DNA of 64,000 nt from JACMLD01 sp039919885 (GCA_039919885.1 JBDSEV010000091.1:8869-72868), one strand, 5' to 3'; numbered from the stretch's first letter, positions 42,630 through 52,356 are shown. The notes: generated by a model from the letters alone, not told the origin. A program made the numbers and translations.

Positions 42630-43301
42630 ATGCAAACAGCGCCATCCAGGCCTTTACAACCACAGTCCTATTCCTGGTCATATGCCTGGTCACAACGGCT
42701 ATTCAGAATTAAATTTATTGCGGTTTGGCTGCTTATATTTCCGCTGCTGGCAGTATTCCCGGTATTTTTTTCCTATATAGAAAAAAGAGCGGCTGGCGTG
42801 GTGCTATATGATTGGCTACTGGAAAAAATTCCGGCGCACAATGTGTCGCTGCCGGTGTTTATTTTTATATGGGGGGTTACACTGCTGGCCATCATACGCT
42901 GTCTTAAAAACCCGCAAATCTTACTGTTGTTGCTCTGGACTTACCTGCTGGTATCACTAAGCAGGATACTTTGCATATGGCTGGTTCCGCTCTATCCTCC
43001 ACCCCATCTTATTCCGCTGGTAGATCCGCTAACCAATTTTTTTTATGGCAAGCACTATATTACCAAAGATCTTTTCTTTTCGGGTCACACTTCCAGCGTT
43101 TTTATTATTTTTTTGGGATTGGAAAAAAAGCGCGATAAGATTTTCACGCTATTATCTGTGCTGTGCATTGGCGTGCTGTTAATGGTACAACACGTTCACT
43201 ACACGATTGATATCCTGGCGGCGCCGGTGGCGGCCTATCTCTGTTACCGGGGTGCGCTGTTTATTGTACACAGCGGGCATCAAAACGCTTCCCCCAGCTG
43301 A
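42630..43301 (+). CDS. PAP2-type membrane protein, sphingomyelin-synthase-like
   Basis: This 223-aa protein has about six transmembrane helices. The active-site elements are DLFFSGHTSSVF (first His) and VQHVHYTIDILAAPVAAY (second His with Asp), the arrangement of the SMS/PAP2_C group rather than classic PAP2 phosphatases. Such enzymes move phospho-head groups between lipids or dephosphorylate them. Bacteroidota make sphingolipids, so a role in sphingolipid head-group chemistry is attractive but unproven. Its 3' end overlaps the convergent BamA-like gene by 22 nt. Confidence 0.82.
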   Translation: MQTAPSRPLQPQSYSWSYAWSQRLFRIKFIAVWLLIFPLLAVFPVFFSYIEKRAAGVVLYDWLLEKIPAHNVSLPVFIFIWGVTLLAIIRCLKNPQILLLLLWTYLLVSLSRILCIWLVPLYPPPHLIPLVDPLTNFFYGKHYITKDLFFSGHTSSVFIIFLGLEKKRDKIFTLLSVLCIGVLLMVQHVHYTIDILAAPVAAYLCYRGALFIVHSGHQNASPS

Positions 43302-44386
43302 AAATAAAATCCGCTCGATTTCCCGTTCCTGCTAACCCCATAGTCTAACCGCAGGTTGAGTTTCTCTGATTTGGTGAGGGCGATCCGTACGCCGCCGCCG
43401 TAAGAATATTTCAAAGCCTTGGTGGCCAGGTAATCGCAGTTGTTGCTCACGTTGCCCATTCCGCCAAAGGCCACAGCGCCAATCCGCTTGTACACCCGCA
43501 CCCGGTATTCTGCCTGCAGCACTACCTGGTCTTTATCGCGGTAGCGGCCATCATAATATCCGCGCATACTGTTGGCGCCGCCTAAAGAGGCGAGGCTGCG
43601 CAACGGCACATCTCCGTTGTTTAAGCCGGCGTACAACTGCAGTGCCAGCACCTGGTGTTGATGTGTTTTTATAAAACTGCGCAGGTCAATTACGTAATTG
43701 GTATAGTTAAAATCGCTTCCCAGTACCCCGGCAAAATGATTGAAATAACCCTGCAGGAAAACGCCTTTATCGGGCGCAAAAGCATCATTCCTGGTATCAT
43801 AAGTAAGACTTGTGCCTAAACCGGACACCTGGTAGCCGTGTCTGCCGGGTATCGCGTCTTTGTCGAACAGCCCGCCCGGTATATATTCTATCTTTATCAG
43901 GCGCTGGTATTCATATAAAACGCCTATATACAAGTGTTTGGCCAGCGCACGCTGCCCGTGCAGGTACAGGTAGAATTGCCTGAAATTATAAGCTTCTGCG
44001 TTGCTTTCGGGTGTTACGGGGCCAAGTCCCCAGAATTTGTCCGGGAAAAAGCTGTAAGATAGTTGGTGACTGAGAATATATTTTTCGCCCGGGAAATAAG
44101 TCGTTCCGTTGATAGCGGCTATAAACTGTTTTTTTAGCGAATACAATACCAGTGCCTGCAGATTGGAAGTACGGATAGCGCTGTCCTTTTTACTAACGTG
44201 GTAGGTGCTGGAGACTACGGTACCAAACGACCAGCTGGTTTCTATTGACCGCGCGATCACCGGTAATACCAGCAGGTGATTTTTTTTGACAGCGTTGCTG
44301 TCCTTTTGCGCACAGGAAACGGCAGGCAGCAGCGATAAAACAGGTAAAAAAAGTGCAATAAAAAAGTAAATCCGGCGCAAGCTCAT
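43280..44386 (-). CDS. BamA/TamA-like outer-membrane barrel without POTRA domains
   Basis: This 368-aa exported protein (signal ending VSCAQ) has the Omp85/surface-antigen barrel signature near its C-terminus: LGGANSMRGYYDGRYRD is the loop-6 motif equivalent of VRGY/F, followed by LQAEYRVRVYKRIGAVAFGG. It ends with SGFYFQLGEAF. At 368 aa it is barrel only; the POTRA repeats typical of assembly factors are missing. This resembles the Bacteroidota BamA/TamA-family proteins of unknown role, perhaps lipid or phosphatase-linked exporters. It overlaps the PAP2 gene tail to tail. Confidence 0.82.
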   Translation of the reverse strand: MSLRRIYFFIALFLPVLSLLPAVSCAQKDSNAVKKNHLLVLPVIARSIETSWSFGTVVSSTYHVSKKDSAIRTSNLQALVLYSLKKQFIAAINGTTYFPGEKYILSHQLSYSFFPDKFWGLGPVTPESNAEAYNFRQFYLYLHGQRALAKHLYIGVLYEYQRLIKIEYIPGGLFDKDAIPGRHGYQVSGLGTSLTYDTRNDAFAPDKGVFLQGYFNHFAGVLGSDFNYTNYVIDLRSFIKTHQHQVLALQLYAGLNNGDVPLRSLASLGGANSMRGYYDGRYRDKDQVVLQAEYRVRVYKRIGAVAFGGMGNVSNNCDYLATKALKYSYGGGVRIALTKSEKLNLRLDYGVSRNGKSSGFYFQLGEAF

Positions 44387-44580
44387 TAGGGTGTTAAGTT
44401 ATTACAATTCAAAACGGGGTATAAACATAACAAAAAGAACCATACAGCTGCACGATGCGGAACAAAAAAAGTAAATCAGCTTTATTTTATTTCAAAATTG
44501 AGGCTGGCGTCATTTAACGGCTATTGGTGAAGGTTAGCCTCGCCGGAAGATTTGGCTGACGCATTACTAGGGTAATTGTT

Positions 44581-45282
44581 TCAAAGCCTGGCCAGCAGCC
44601 CGGTGATGACGGCCAGGCCAATGCTCAGCAAAGTGCCTACTACCAGGTATTCTGTTTTTATCTCCTGCCGGTCTTTTTCGTTAAAACGTATAATTCCTTT
44701 GGCGGCTACCAGTAGGCCGATGGCCGAAAACTGGCTGTACAACACGAATATGAATATAATGATTCGTTCTGCTATTCCAATCCATTTGCCGGCATTGGCC
44801 AGGCTTTCTGCACCGTCAATCTTATCGCGCCATTGTTTGGTTAGTTGTCCGATTAAAATACCTGCAGGCGTGGTTAAAAAAACAAATGCGGTAATGAGCT
44901 TCCAGGTTGCCGGTTGGGTATTAAGATGGTGCCAGCCGCTTTGCACATTCGTCCACTTAATAAAGAGAATGCACCAGCAGGCAATAATCACCAGCAGGTG
45001 CAATAGTTGATCGACAAGAAAATAAACCACGGTATTCTTCCGGTAAGATTTCCAGCCATCAATAACGGTGTGCGATATAAGAATAACCAACGCAGGTATC
45101 CAGTATTCTGTGCCCATCAGCAGCCATGCCAGCAGCCCGGTGATACCACCGTGCAGGTATAATTTTAGGGAGGCAAAATGTTTTGCGTTGCGGTCATCCA
45201 CCCAGCTTTTTGGCTGCAATATAAAATCAGTCAGCAGGTGCGACAACAGTAGTTTAATCAACCAGACAGCAGCAGTGGTCAT
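44581..45282 (-). CDS. DUF3307 membrane protein
   Basis: This 233-aa integral membrane protein starts LIKLLLSHLLTDFILQPKSWVDD. This N-terminus and the later LVILISHTVIDGWK and YFLVDQLLHLLVI segments are the DUF3307 signature (histidine/aspartate pairs at helix ends that could bind metal). There are about six transmembrane helices. Its start overlaps the stop of the SatD-like gene by 4 nt (45279-45282), so the two are translationally coupled. DUF3307 and SatD-like genes are commonly neighbours. Function is unknown, and the upstream palindromes suggest tight regulation. Confidence 0.9.
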   Translation of the reverse strand: MTTAAVWLIKLLLSHLLTDFILQPKSWVDDRNAKHFASLKLYLHGGITGLLAWLLMGTEYWIPALVILISHTVIDGWKSYRKNTVVYFLVDQLLHLLVIIACWCILFIKWTNVQSGWHHLNTQPATWKLITAFVFLTTPAGILIGQLTKQWRDKIDGAESLANAGKWIGIAERIIIFIFVLYSQFSAIGLLVAAKGIIRFNEKDRQEIKTEYLVVGTLLSIGLAVITGLLARL

Positions 45283-45899
45283 AGTAGTTGGTTAATAATG
45301 TTTTTGTAGTGTTGTACAAGTTTTTCAATTTCCGTCCACCGCCCTGCAGTAACATGCTGGTGAATAGTACTTTTCGACTTTTTCAATTTTACCGCCACTT
45401 CCTGCTGGCTCTCCCCTTTCAGCAACTCAAAAATAACACCTGCCTGCTTACCAGTCATAACTTTAAAAATGGCGCCGAGGTAGGCTGCGATCACCTCCAG
45501 GCCTTCATTGGCCAGCTGGTTGGCGGTGCTGATGGCAAGCCGGTTGTCCGTTCCCGCCAGGGTATCAAATGCGCGGCCCGACAAAACAAATGCGTCCCCT
45601 TTGCCTGTGCCCAGCGTTTTTACAGGTTGCACCACTTTGCCCAGCCCGATGCTGATTCTTATATCTGACAACACGCCGGCACGGCCCCCTATGCTAATGG
45701 CAGCTGCCCGGCACATTAAAGCGACCGGCAGTGCATTGCCTGCATCTTTTATGTAGACCTGAAAACTATCGCCCCTGTAAAATTCAAAACTATGGTCCGC
45801 CAGCAACTGCTGTAAACTTTTTAACAGTCTTTTCTCAGCAGCTGCACCCATCCCGGTAGAATTTACTATATCTCCTGTAAGAACAGCCTGTACGGTCAT
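45279..45899 (-). CDS. SatD-like protein with C-terminal helix-turn-helix
   Basis: This 206-aa cytoplasmic protein has an N-terminal region (VQAVLTGDIVNSTGMGAAAE, FYRGDSFQVYIKDA, RISIGLGKV) that fits the SatD family and recalls a nucleotide-cyclase-like fold. The C-terminus KGESQQEVAVKLKKSKSTIHQHV forms a helix-turn-helix of sigma-region-4 or LuxR type. That DNA-binding end makes it a likely regulator of its own operon through the three palindromes 49 bp upstream. The ATG at 45899 (MTVQAVL) is preferred over an upstream TTG. It is coupled to the DUF3307 gene by a 4-nt overlap. SatD was first described in a Streptococcus acid-tolerance operon. Confidence 0.85.
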   Translation of the reverse strand: MTVQAVLTGDIVNSTGMGAAAEKRLLKSLQQLLADHSFEFYRGDSFQVYIKDAGNALPVALMCRAAAISIGGRAGVLSDIRISIGLGKVVQPVKTLGTGKGDAFVLSGRAFDTLAGTDNRLAISTANQLANEGLEVIAAYLGAIFKVMTGKQAGVIFELLKGESQQEVAVKLKKSKSTIHQHVTAGRWTEIEKLVQHYKNIINQLL

Positions 45900-45947
45900 A
45901 CAAAATAAATTAATGGTATTCAAATATACTACTCTTATTGAAGATAG

Positions 45948-46023
45948 TTCGTATAATTGAACGAATTTTTATTAAGTTCGTATAAATAAACGAATTTATT
46001 AAATATTCGTATTAATGAACGAA
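45948..46023. promoter_or_regulatory. Three 18-bp palindromes with 29-nt period upstream of the SatD/DUF3307 operon
   Basis: TTCGTATAATTGAACGAA (45948-45965), TTCGTATAAATAAACGAA (45977-45994) and TTCGTATTAATGAACGAA (46006-46023) share TTCGT arms around an AT-rich 8-nt core. Their starts are exactly 29 nt apart, with 11-nt AT-rich spacers. The array lies 49-124 bp before the SatD-like ATG. It looks like a cooperative operator for a dimeric regulator. Confidence 0.85.
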
Positions 46024-46102
46024 CTATAAAACTACCAGGAAACCAGGCTGAAGCATGGGCGCAGCCAGTAAAGCCGGCGCAAAGACGAAACAGCTACCCA
46101 CT

Positions 46103-46133
46103 AAAAAACGCCCCGGTAAACAGGACGTTTTTT
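46103..46133. terminator. Bidirectional terminator between the operator array and the giant gene
   Basis: AAAAAACG (46103-46110) pairs with CGTTTTTT (46126-46133) around a loop containing CCCC and AGG, which can add pairs. It would end the giant minus-strand transcript, about 90 bp past its stop, and works in both directions. Confidence 0.6.
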
Positions 46134-46221
46134 GCTCCGCCTGGCAACCGACGGGTAATGTGCCGCCGCTTTGCCAGCATTCGTTTCCACGCAGCCAGGT
46201 GAAACCTCTGCGATATCGGTA

Positions 46222-49200
46222 TTATTGTTTTACAATTTTTTGCTGCTGCATTTTACCCTGCTGTAAATACGTGAGTATATAAATGCCGCCGGGCAATTTC
46301 CCCAGGTCTATTACAAGCGTATGAGTAGTGGTATTTGACTGGTATACCTGCCTTCCATCTATCGTGCGTATACAGACGCTACCATTTGCTTCCAGTCCCT
46401 TCACCGTTACAAAGCGCTGTGCCGGATTCGGAAAGACCTGCAATGTTGTTCCTTGCGTCAAACGCACCATCCTTATACCGGAATAGGTAAACTGGCCATC
46501 CCTGTCTATCATCCTCAGCCGGTAATAATGCACGCCGTCGCCAACATGCGCATGTATAAAAGAATATGCGTTCTCTCCAATCCTGTTTACGGCCGCTACC
46601 TGGCCAATTTCTTTAAACTGAATCCCATCGGCACTGTACTGCACCGAGAAATAGCTTGTATTGACTTCATCTGTTGTCTGCCATTTTAATAAAGCGCTAT
46701 TTTCTTTTGCAACCGCCGTAAACTGTATCAAATGAAGGGGTAGTGCTGCGTTGAGACTGGTAACCGAAAACGGTGAGAAACTATTATAGCCGGCCTGTGA
46801 TTTACTGAACCGTCCATTGCCAAGCGCTTGCGCGTTGCCTATATCACCCAGTTGCCAGTTACCGGCATAATGTGCGGTGCGTGATTGCGCCCTGTCAAAA
46901 CCGGCCTGTTCGTCGGCAGCATTCCAGGAAAATGTAACCGTTGCGTCGCTGCCCCCTGCTGTCTCCTCATCAATCAGCCAGGTACGGTTTACATAACCGG
47001 ATTTTACGGTATCGCCATTGCTTCCGTTTTGCAGTACATACGGCATCACCCGAACTGTATAATTATCCGGTGTACCGGTGTTGTTGATTTGTACAAAACT
47101 GGCATTGTCTGCAGAAACGCCTACCGGGAAGGTATTATCCGCGTTGCTGTTTATTAATTTTAGCCGGCCAGCACCATTGGTAACAATGAAATGCGCTGTA
47201 TCGAAATTGGTGATTGTTCCATGTATTACCAAATCATACGCGCCGAGTACCAATTTACCTCCAATCCATCCGGGCAACATATCCGGCAGCGCAGCTTTCA
47301 TGTCCAGGTTACTGTTCACCACAGTTGCTGCCTTTAACACCACAATTGTACTGAATGCGAGGGTATCATTATTGTTGAGCAAATCAAATTCTACCGGTGT
47401 ACAACGTACTATCTGCGTAATTACCGTGCCGTTGCTAATATTAAACAACATTTTTTTGCTGATGACAGCACTATCTCCCGCAGCGAGCGTGAATTGCACG
47501 CTGTCGATTCCTTTTAACGTATTGAGCGAATCATACACCAGGAACCTGGCCCAGGCCGTACCCTGCTGTACACCATTATTCCTGATCCGGTAAGTAACCG
47601 TTACACTATCCCCCGCACTGAACCCGGCAGGGCTAAACCGAATTGCCCTGTTATTGCCCCGGCTCATATCGGGGGCATCGCCCACGATCAGTGTTCGGGT
47701 GGCCTCGTTGTTGTCTTCTCTTTCCTCTGCAACGGTATTGGCCAAATCAATTGCTATCTTCATCACTTTCACCCCGGCAATGATGGAAGCATACGTAGCC
47801 GTGGCCGCCACAGTAGTGTCTGTCCCGGGTTGCAATGCATTCACGGCCACATCAGCACCCAACTGTATATCATCTACCATAAACCTTAGTACACTTGCCG
47901 TTGAAATTTTGCCGCCAACATTTTTTACAGTGCCCACAATAGAAATGGATTGGCCTGCATTGGGATTGAGGCTACTGGGCGATATATACTGCGACAGTAC
48001 TTCCAAATCGGGCTTACTGTCTACCACGCGTATATAAAAATTACCTGTATTATTGCCTTCATCGTTTTCGCAAATACTGTTTGCTGTGTCCGCCACCACT
48101 TGCACGGTGTAATCTCCGGGCATGGTGAAAATGTGCGCAAAGGAACCATGTGCAGCAAATAACTCACCGGCACTGATAGAAGCAATACTGTCCGTACCAA
48201 CGGGATTCCCATTCACCAGATATTTTACAGAAACATTGTTTACATCGCGTTCGCCAATATTCCTGATGGCGGGATAGAACTGCTGGCTGCTGTTCACCCT
48301 TACTATTACCGGCCGGCCGGCTGAACCATATTCTGTTGGCAGTTGGTAGGGCGAGAGGTCGGATGAAATGGCAATTGATTTATCGTTGTTCCCTTCCAAC
48401 GCCTCGTCTACCATGCCGGTAAAATCTGCATGGGCATTCACCGTAACACCGCAGGTATTGTCTGCGTTGTTAATGGTGTAGAAGTCAGAACTGACCTGTA
48501 CCGTCGATTTCTCTCCAATAAAAGCGACTTTTTTGAGCGCTCCCAGCTGCACGTTGTTTACGGTGAAGCGCACATAAAAACTATCTGCCTGTTTGCCGGT
48601 ATTTTTTACGGTGGCGGTAAACTGAATATTGGTGCCAACAGGCATTGCTGTGGGTGAAGCATTGAGCGCCTGTATGATTAAATCCGGTTTGGGTACAAGC
48701 ACGCTAGCAATAAATACATTGTTAGCTTCGTCCTGTTCAGGCACTTCAGCATCCGCATCGGTAACTATTTTTATAAAATGCGTCCCGGGCGTCATGCCGG
48801 GTTCGCTGAGCGTGATGCGTGCCGACTGGCTACCGCCTAATGCAGATACCCTGGTTGTTTTGAGTAATGTAACTGCGCCGCCAGGCAGCGAATCAAATAC
48901 CAGTACGCTATGCGCACCTGCCGGACCGCATTTCACATTTGCGTCATCAAAATGAAATGCCGTGAAGCCTGTTTGTGTAAAGGTCTGTATCGCCAGGTCG
49001 GCCAAGTTTTGTTCAGGCTCTATACTGCCCCCGCCGGTGGCCACCATCTTTGTAAAATTACCATGGTAAATAGAAGTGGGTATTTGTAGGTATTCAATAT
49101 ATGTGTAGCTAAGTTCACCTGTTATTGTTACCGGGTCTGTTGTAGTGAGTGGCAGGCTCACGGGTATTACGCGCTCTTCTCCCGGCCCGTGTGTATAATC

Positions 49201-52200
49201 CGCACTCGGTAAGGTTTGCACCAGTACCCCATTTGCAAATACCTTGAGCGTATCTTTTATTATCTCATCAAACGGACACCACATATTGCTGATGTTCCTG
49301 GAGCGGTATTTCAACGTAAAAGTGAGATTTGCAGAACCGCCCACCAGGTTACTGCATTGCGCACTGCTAACGCCCACAAGCATTCCGCCCTGTGAAGGTG
49401 GCGGGCTGCAGGTGTTCAGGCCCGGGCAGGGCAAAGCGATACTTGCGGTAACGAGGGCACTGGTGAAAGTAAAATCAGTGATACTAACGGTATAGGTCAG
49501 GCTACCGCCGCAATTTGCAGGCGTGTACAATACACTATAATTACCATTGGCATCGGTACTGGTATTGAGTAGCTGCGTTCCGGTGTTGATGGTTACCGCT
49601 GCGCCCGCAACCAACGTGGCAGATCCGGTTCCAAAATAAACGGCGTTGCCGGATATAAGGACAGTCAGCCGCGGACATTGCTGCACGCTTGCAGTACTGG
49701 TAACCGTTATACCACCTGGCAAGGCCGGAGATCCCACCGTAACAGGTCTGATGGCATAATTATTCAGGATATTGCTTTCGCCCAGCGTATTACTGCTGTC
49801 TATCCAAACTTTAATCGGAAAAAATCCTTCGGCAGAAAAATTAAGCGCCCTGCTGATGCTGCTGGAAGAAAATGCATTTACAGCGGGCAGCACCGCACTG
49901 CCAATTAAGATGGTATCCCGGTAAAAATTAACCGGCACATTGGTAACCGGCACTGCGGTACTGTTACTGATGGTAGCCGTTACGGTAAAGGTTTCACCCG
50001 GAAGCGGGTTGTTGTTGCTGAAAGAAATATTATTGGCAAAAATTCTTAAGTCTGGTTGCTGGTTGGTTACTACCGGCCCATTTTTATACGTATTGGTCAC
50101 GCTGGCCGCATTGCCATTGTCATCCACGGCAAAAAACTGGTAGCCCGCCATACTGCGTTCGTTGTTATGACTGAACGTATAACTGTATACCACACCCGTA
50201 ATGTAGTCGGTACCGATGCCTTCTTTGATCATGTTAAACGTCCCTTCTTCCAAATCATCGAAATCATTGTCACCGTTCAAGTCAATACCTACTTTGGGAT
50301 AGCCCGCCTGTGGTGCCCTGTTGGCAGCGGATGTATACAATATTTTATAGGTGAAAAGACCGGTTTGTCCAACCGCGGGGTTCACACCGCCGGCCGAATT
50401 ATAAGGTACTGCCGGCAGGTATTGCAGCACAGGCGGCGTACCCGGCGCATAGCCGCTTCCTCGTACTACCGTGGTAACGGTGTCTACGCCGGCAGTGGCC
50501 GATATTATTTTTACCTGGCTGCTGTACTGGTTTATCGCGGTTGGGGCAAATAATACCGGAACAGCAACCGTTCCATTTACCGGCACGATGGTGCCCGGCG
50601 TAACGCTGGCTGTAAATGCGGGATCACTGGCGCTGAAGCTGGATAAATCAATTGGTATGTTGCCGGTATTCCGGATAGTGAAGCTGGTACTGGCGGTTGC
50701 GCCGATGGCTATATTTCCATAGTCATAACCAACTGCCGGATCAATGGTCCATGAAGCTGTTTGATGGATGCCTGTGCCATTTAACACAACCCTGAATACG
50801 CCCGCTGATGTTTGTACAATCAACGAATCAGAGAAGACATGGGCAGCGGCCGGTGCAAAGCTTACCGGTACGGTGGCTGTCTGACCTGCGGCCACTGTAA
50901 TAACCCCACTAAAATTGGTGCTGAACGGTGATTGGGTACTGATGTTTTCAATGGTCTGGCTACTGTTGCTCGCATTGGTGACCACAAGGTTTTTTATTAT
51001 TGTACTTCCTGCCGGCACATTACCAAACAGCAGCGTGTCAGCAGAAAGCTGTATAAAACCAGTCGCAAAACTATCGTTGGCAACCAGGCTCCAATTTCCT
51101 TCCTGGTTTTTTGTACGGATGCAAAAATGATGTATGCCGCTGGTGAGACCGGCAGTACTAACGGAAACGGACAGGTTGCTTATATCGGCTCCCGGTGTAA
51201 CGGATATTGGGTTAGCCTTGCCAAAACCCGGGTCGGCATCTATAAAATATTCGGCAGCACTAATTTGCTGCGCGCCGGCAGGTGCTACCGGATAGGAGAA
51301 ATCACTATTGACGATAAAGTCTTTAACCAGCGTGATTGACCAGCGTCCTTCCTGGCTCCTGGATCGGACATATACACGATGGGTGCCAATACCCAGGCCG
51401 GCAGTATTGATGCTTGCAACAACCCCGCTCACATCTGTGCCGGGTGTAAAGTTGAAAGCGGTTCCGCCGCCAAAGCCCGGATCGGTATCAATAAAATATT
51501 CTGCTGCAGTAACCTGCTGCGCAACGTCCGGCACTGCCGGATAAGAGAAATCACTGTCTACTATAAAATCTTTCACCAATGTAATGGCCCAGCTGTTTTC
51601 CCGGTTTTTGGACCTGATGTACAACCGGTGGGTACCGATGGAGAGACCGGTTGGGTTGATATTGGCGGTCACGGCCGTAAGATCTGTACCAGCTGCAACA
51701 GCGATGGCATTGCCCTGGCCAAAACCGGGATCATTATCAAAAAAATATTCTGCGGAAATAATGTTTTGCGCAGCGGCCGGAACCGCCGGATAGGCAAAAT
51801 TAAAATCAACAATAAATTCTTTTATTTGAGTAATACTCCAGCGGCCTTCTAAGTTTTTGCTGCGTACGTAAAGACGATGTGTACCGTTTAACAAGCCGGT
51901 AGTGCTTACCGATACGGATACATTATTAATATTAACGCCTGGCGCTAGCGCAATTGGTGTGCCGCTACCAAAACCAGGGTCGGTATCGATATAAAATTCT
52001 GCAGCAATAATGTTTTGTGCGGCAACCGGGGCGGAATAAACCGGGTTTGCATCGTACAAAAATTCTTTAACATTGGTAATGCTCCATCGGCCTTCATTGT
52101 TTCTTGTACGAATATACAGACGATGAACGCCGTTGGCCAGTCCGTTTACATTAATGACTGCAATGGCATTATTGATATTGACGGCTTGCACAATACTGAT

Positions 52201-52356
52201 TGGCGCACCACTTCCCACGCCCGGATCGGTATCTATGAAGGATTCCGCTGCGGTAATGTTTGCAACACCGGGCGGAATGGACGGATACGCTGGATCCTGT
52301 GCATAAGAAAAGATAGCGCTGGCTAATATTATAACAAGCAGTAAATATTTTTTCAT
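46222..52356 (-). CDS. Giant T9SS-secreted repeat protein (2044 aa)
   Basis: This exported protein has a signal peptide (MKKYLLLVIILASAIFSYAQ). Residues about 33-434 are five tandem repeats of about 83 aa with core AAEYFIDTDPGFGxG, GTHRLYVRSKNxEGRWSI and KDFIVDSDFSYP. The acidic DTDPGFG loop could bind calcium. Two choice-of-anchor D/ASH-like modules follow (LLFGNVPAGSTIIKNLVVTN, YGNIAIGATASTSFTIRN). Several CARDB-like modules come next (PDLRIFANNISF, PDLIIQALNASP, PDLEVLSQYISP), then a Por/T9SS type A sorting domain ending KMQQQKIVKQ. It is probably a cell-surface or biofilm protein. The ATG at 52356 starts the signal; the frame is open to 52521 without similarity. A beta-helix surface protein lies upstream on the same strand. 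Confidence 0.92.
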   Translation of the reverse strand: MKKYLLLVIILASAIFSYAQDPAYPSIPPGVANITAAESFIDTDPGVGSGAPISIVQAVNINNAIAVINVNGLANGVHRLYIRTRNNEGRWSITNVKEFLYDANPVYSAPVAAQNIIAAEFYIDTDPGFGSGTPIALAPGVNINNVSVSVSTTGLLNGTHRLYVRSKNLEGRWSITQIKEFIVDFNFAYPAVPAAAQNIISAEYFFDNDPGFGQGNAIAVAAGTDLTAVTANINPTGLSIGTHRLYIRSKNRENSWAITLVKDFIVDSDFSYPAVPDVAQQVTAAEYFIDTDPGFGGGTAFNFTPGTDVSGVVASINTAGLGIGTHRVYVRSRSQEGRWSITLVKDFIVNSDFSYPVAPAGAQQISAAEYFIDADPGFGKANPISVTPGADISNLSVSVSTAGLTSGIHHFCIRTKNQEGNWSLVANDSFATGFIQLSADTLLFGNVPAGSTIIKNLVVTNASNSSQTIENISTQSPFSTNFSGVITVAAGQTATVPVSFAPAAAHVFSDSLIVQTSAGVFRVVLNGTGIHQTASWTIDPAVGYDYGNIAIGATASTSFTIRNTGNIPIDLSSFSASDPAFTASVTPGTIVPVNGTVAVPVLFAPTAINQYSSQVKIISATAGVDTVTTVVRGSGYAPGTPPVLQYLPAVPYNSAGGVNPAVGQTGLFTYKILYTSAANRAPQAGYPKVGIDLNGDNDFDDLEEGTFNMIKEGIGTDYITGVVYSYTFSHNNERSMAGYQFFAVDDNGNAASVTNTYKNGPVVTNQQPDLRIFANNISFSNNNPLPGETFTVTATISNSTAVPVTNVPVNFYRDTILIGSAVLPAVNAFSSSSISRALNFSAEGFFPIKVWIDSSNTLGESNILNNYAIRPVTVGSPALPGGITVTSTASVQQCPRLTVLISGNAVYFGTGSATLVAGAAVTINTGTQLLNTSTDANGNYSVLYTPANCGGSLTYTVSITDFTFTSALVTASIALPCPGLNTCSPPPSQGGMLVGVSSAQCSNLVGGSANLTFTLKYRSRNISNMWCPFDEIIKDTLKVFANGVLVQTLPSADYTHGPGEERVIPVSLPLTTTDPVTITGELSYTYIEYLQIPTSIYHGNFTKMVATGGGSIEPEQNLADLAIQTFTQTGFTAFHFDDANVKCGPAGAHSVLVFDSLPGGAVTLLKTTRVSALGGSQSARITLSEPGMTPGTHFIKIVTDADAEVPEQDEANNVFIASVLVPKPDLIIQALNASPTAMPVGTNIQFTATVKNTGKQADSFYVRFTVNNVQLGALKKVAFIGEKSTVQVSSDFYTINNADNTCGVTVNAHADFTGMVDEALEGNNDKSIAISSDLSPYQLPTEYGSAGRPVIVRVNSSQQFYPAIRNIGERDVNNVSVKYLVNGNPVGTDSIASISAGELFAAHGSFAHIFTMPGDYTVQVVADTANSICENDEGNNTGNFYIRVVDSKPDLEVLSQYISPSSLNPNAGQSISIVGTVKNVGGKISTASVLRFMVDDIQLGADVAVNALQPGTDTTVAATATYASIIAGVKVMKIAIDLANTVAEEREDNNEATRTLIVGDAPDMSRGNNRAIRFSPAGFSAGDSVTVTYRIRNNGVQQGTAWARFLVYDSLNTLKGIDSVQFTLAAGDSAVISKKMLFNISNGTVITQIVRCTPVEFDLLNNNDTLAFSTIVVLKAATVVNSNLDMKAALPDMLPGWIGGKLVLGAYDLVIHGTITNFDTAHFIVTNGAGRLKLINSNADNTFPVGVSADNASFVQINNTGTPDNYTVRVMPYVLQNGSNGDTVKSGYVNRTWLIDEETAGGSDATVTFSWNAADEQAGFDRAQSRTAHYAGNWQLGDIGNAQALGNGRFSKSQAGYNSFSPFSVTSLNAALPLHLIQFTAVAKENSALLKWQTTDEVNTSYFSVQYSADGIQFKEIGQVAAVNRIGENAYSFIHAHVGDGVHYYRLRMIDRDGQFTYSGIRMVRLTQGTTLQVFPNPAQRFVTVKGLEANGSVCIRTIDGRQVYQSNTTTHTLVIDLGKLPGGIYILTYLQQGKMQQQKIVKQ
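51055..52260 (-). repeat. Five tandem about 249-bp coding repeats in the giant gene
   Basis: The N-terminal region contains five repeats of 82-83 codons (the last is shorter), starting at about protein residues 33, 115, 198, 281 and 364. Units are diverged at DNA level but keep the FIDTDPGFG and THRLYVRS blocks, so they arose by duplication and have been under selection. Confidence 0.85.

Noticed and set aside
45948..46023. CRISPR-like or plasmid-iteron reading of the three phased repeats
   Set aside because: Only three copies, each palindromic, with AT-rich 11-nt spacers and no cas or rep gene. An operator array fits better.
46055..46282. 75-codon plus-strand frame next to the operator array
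   Set aside because: Its end overlaps the C-terminus of the giant gene, it contains the terminator hairpin, and its composition is basic and cysteine-rich without a family.
51055..52260. Mobile or satellite DNA reading of the 249-bp repeats
   Set aside because: The units keep the reading frame and conserved residues, so they are protein-domain duplications.
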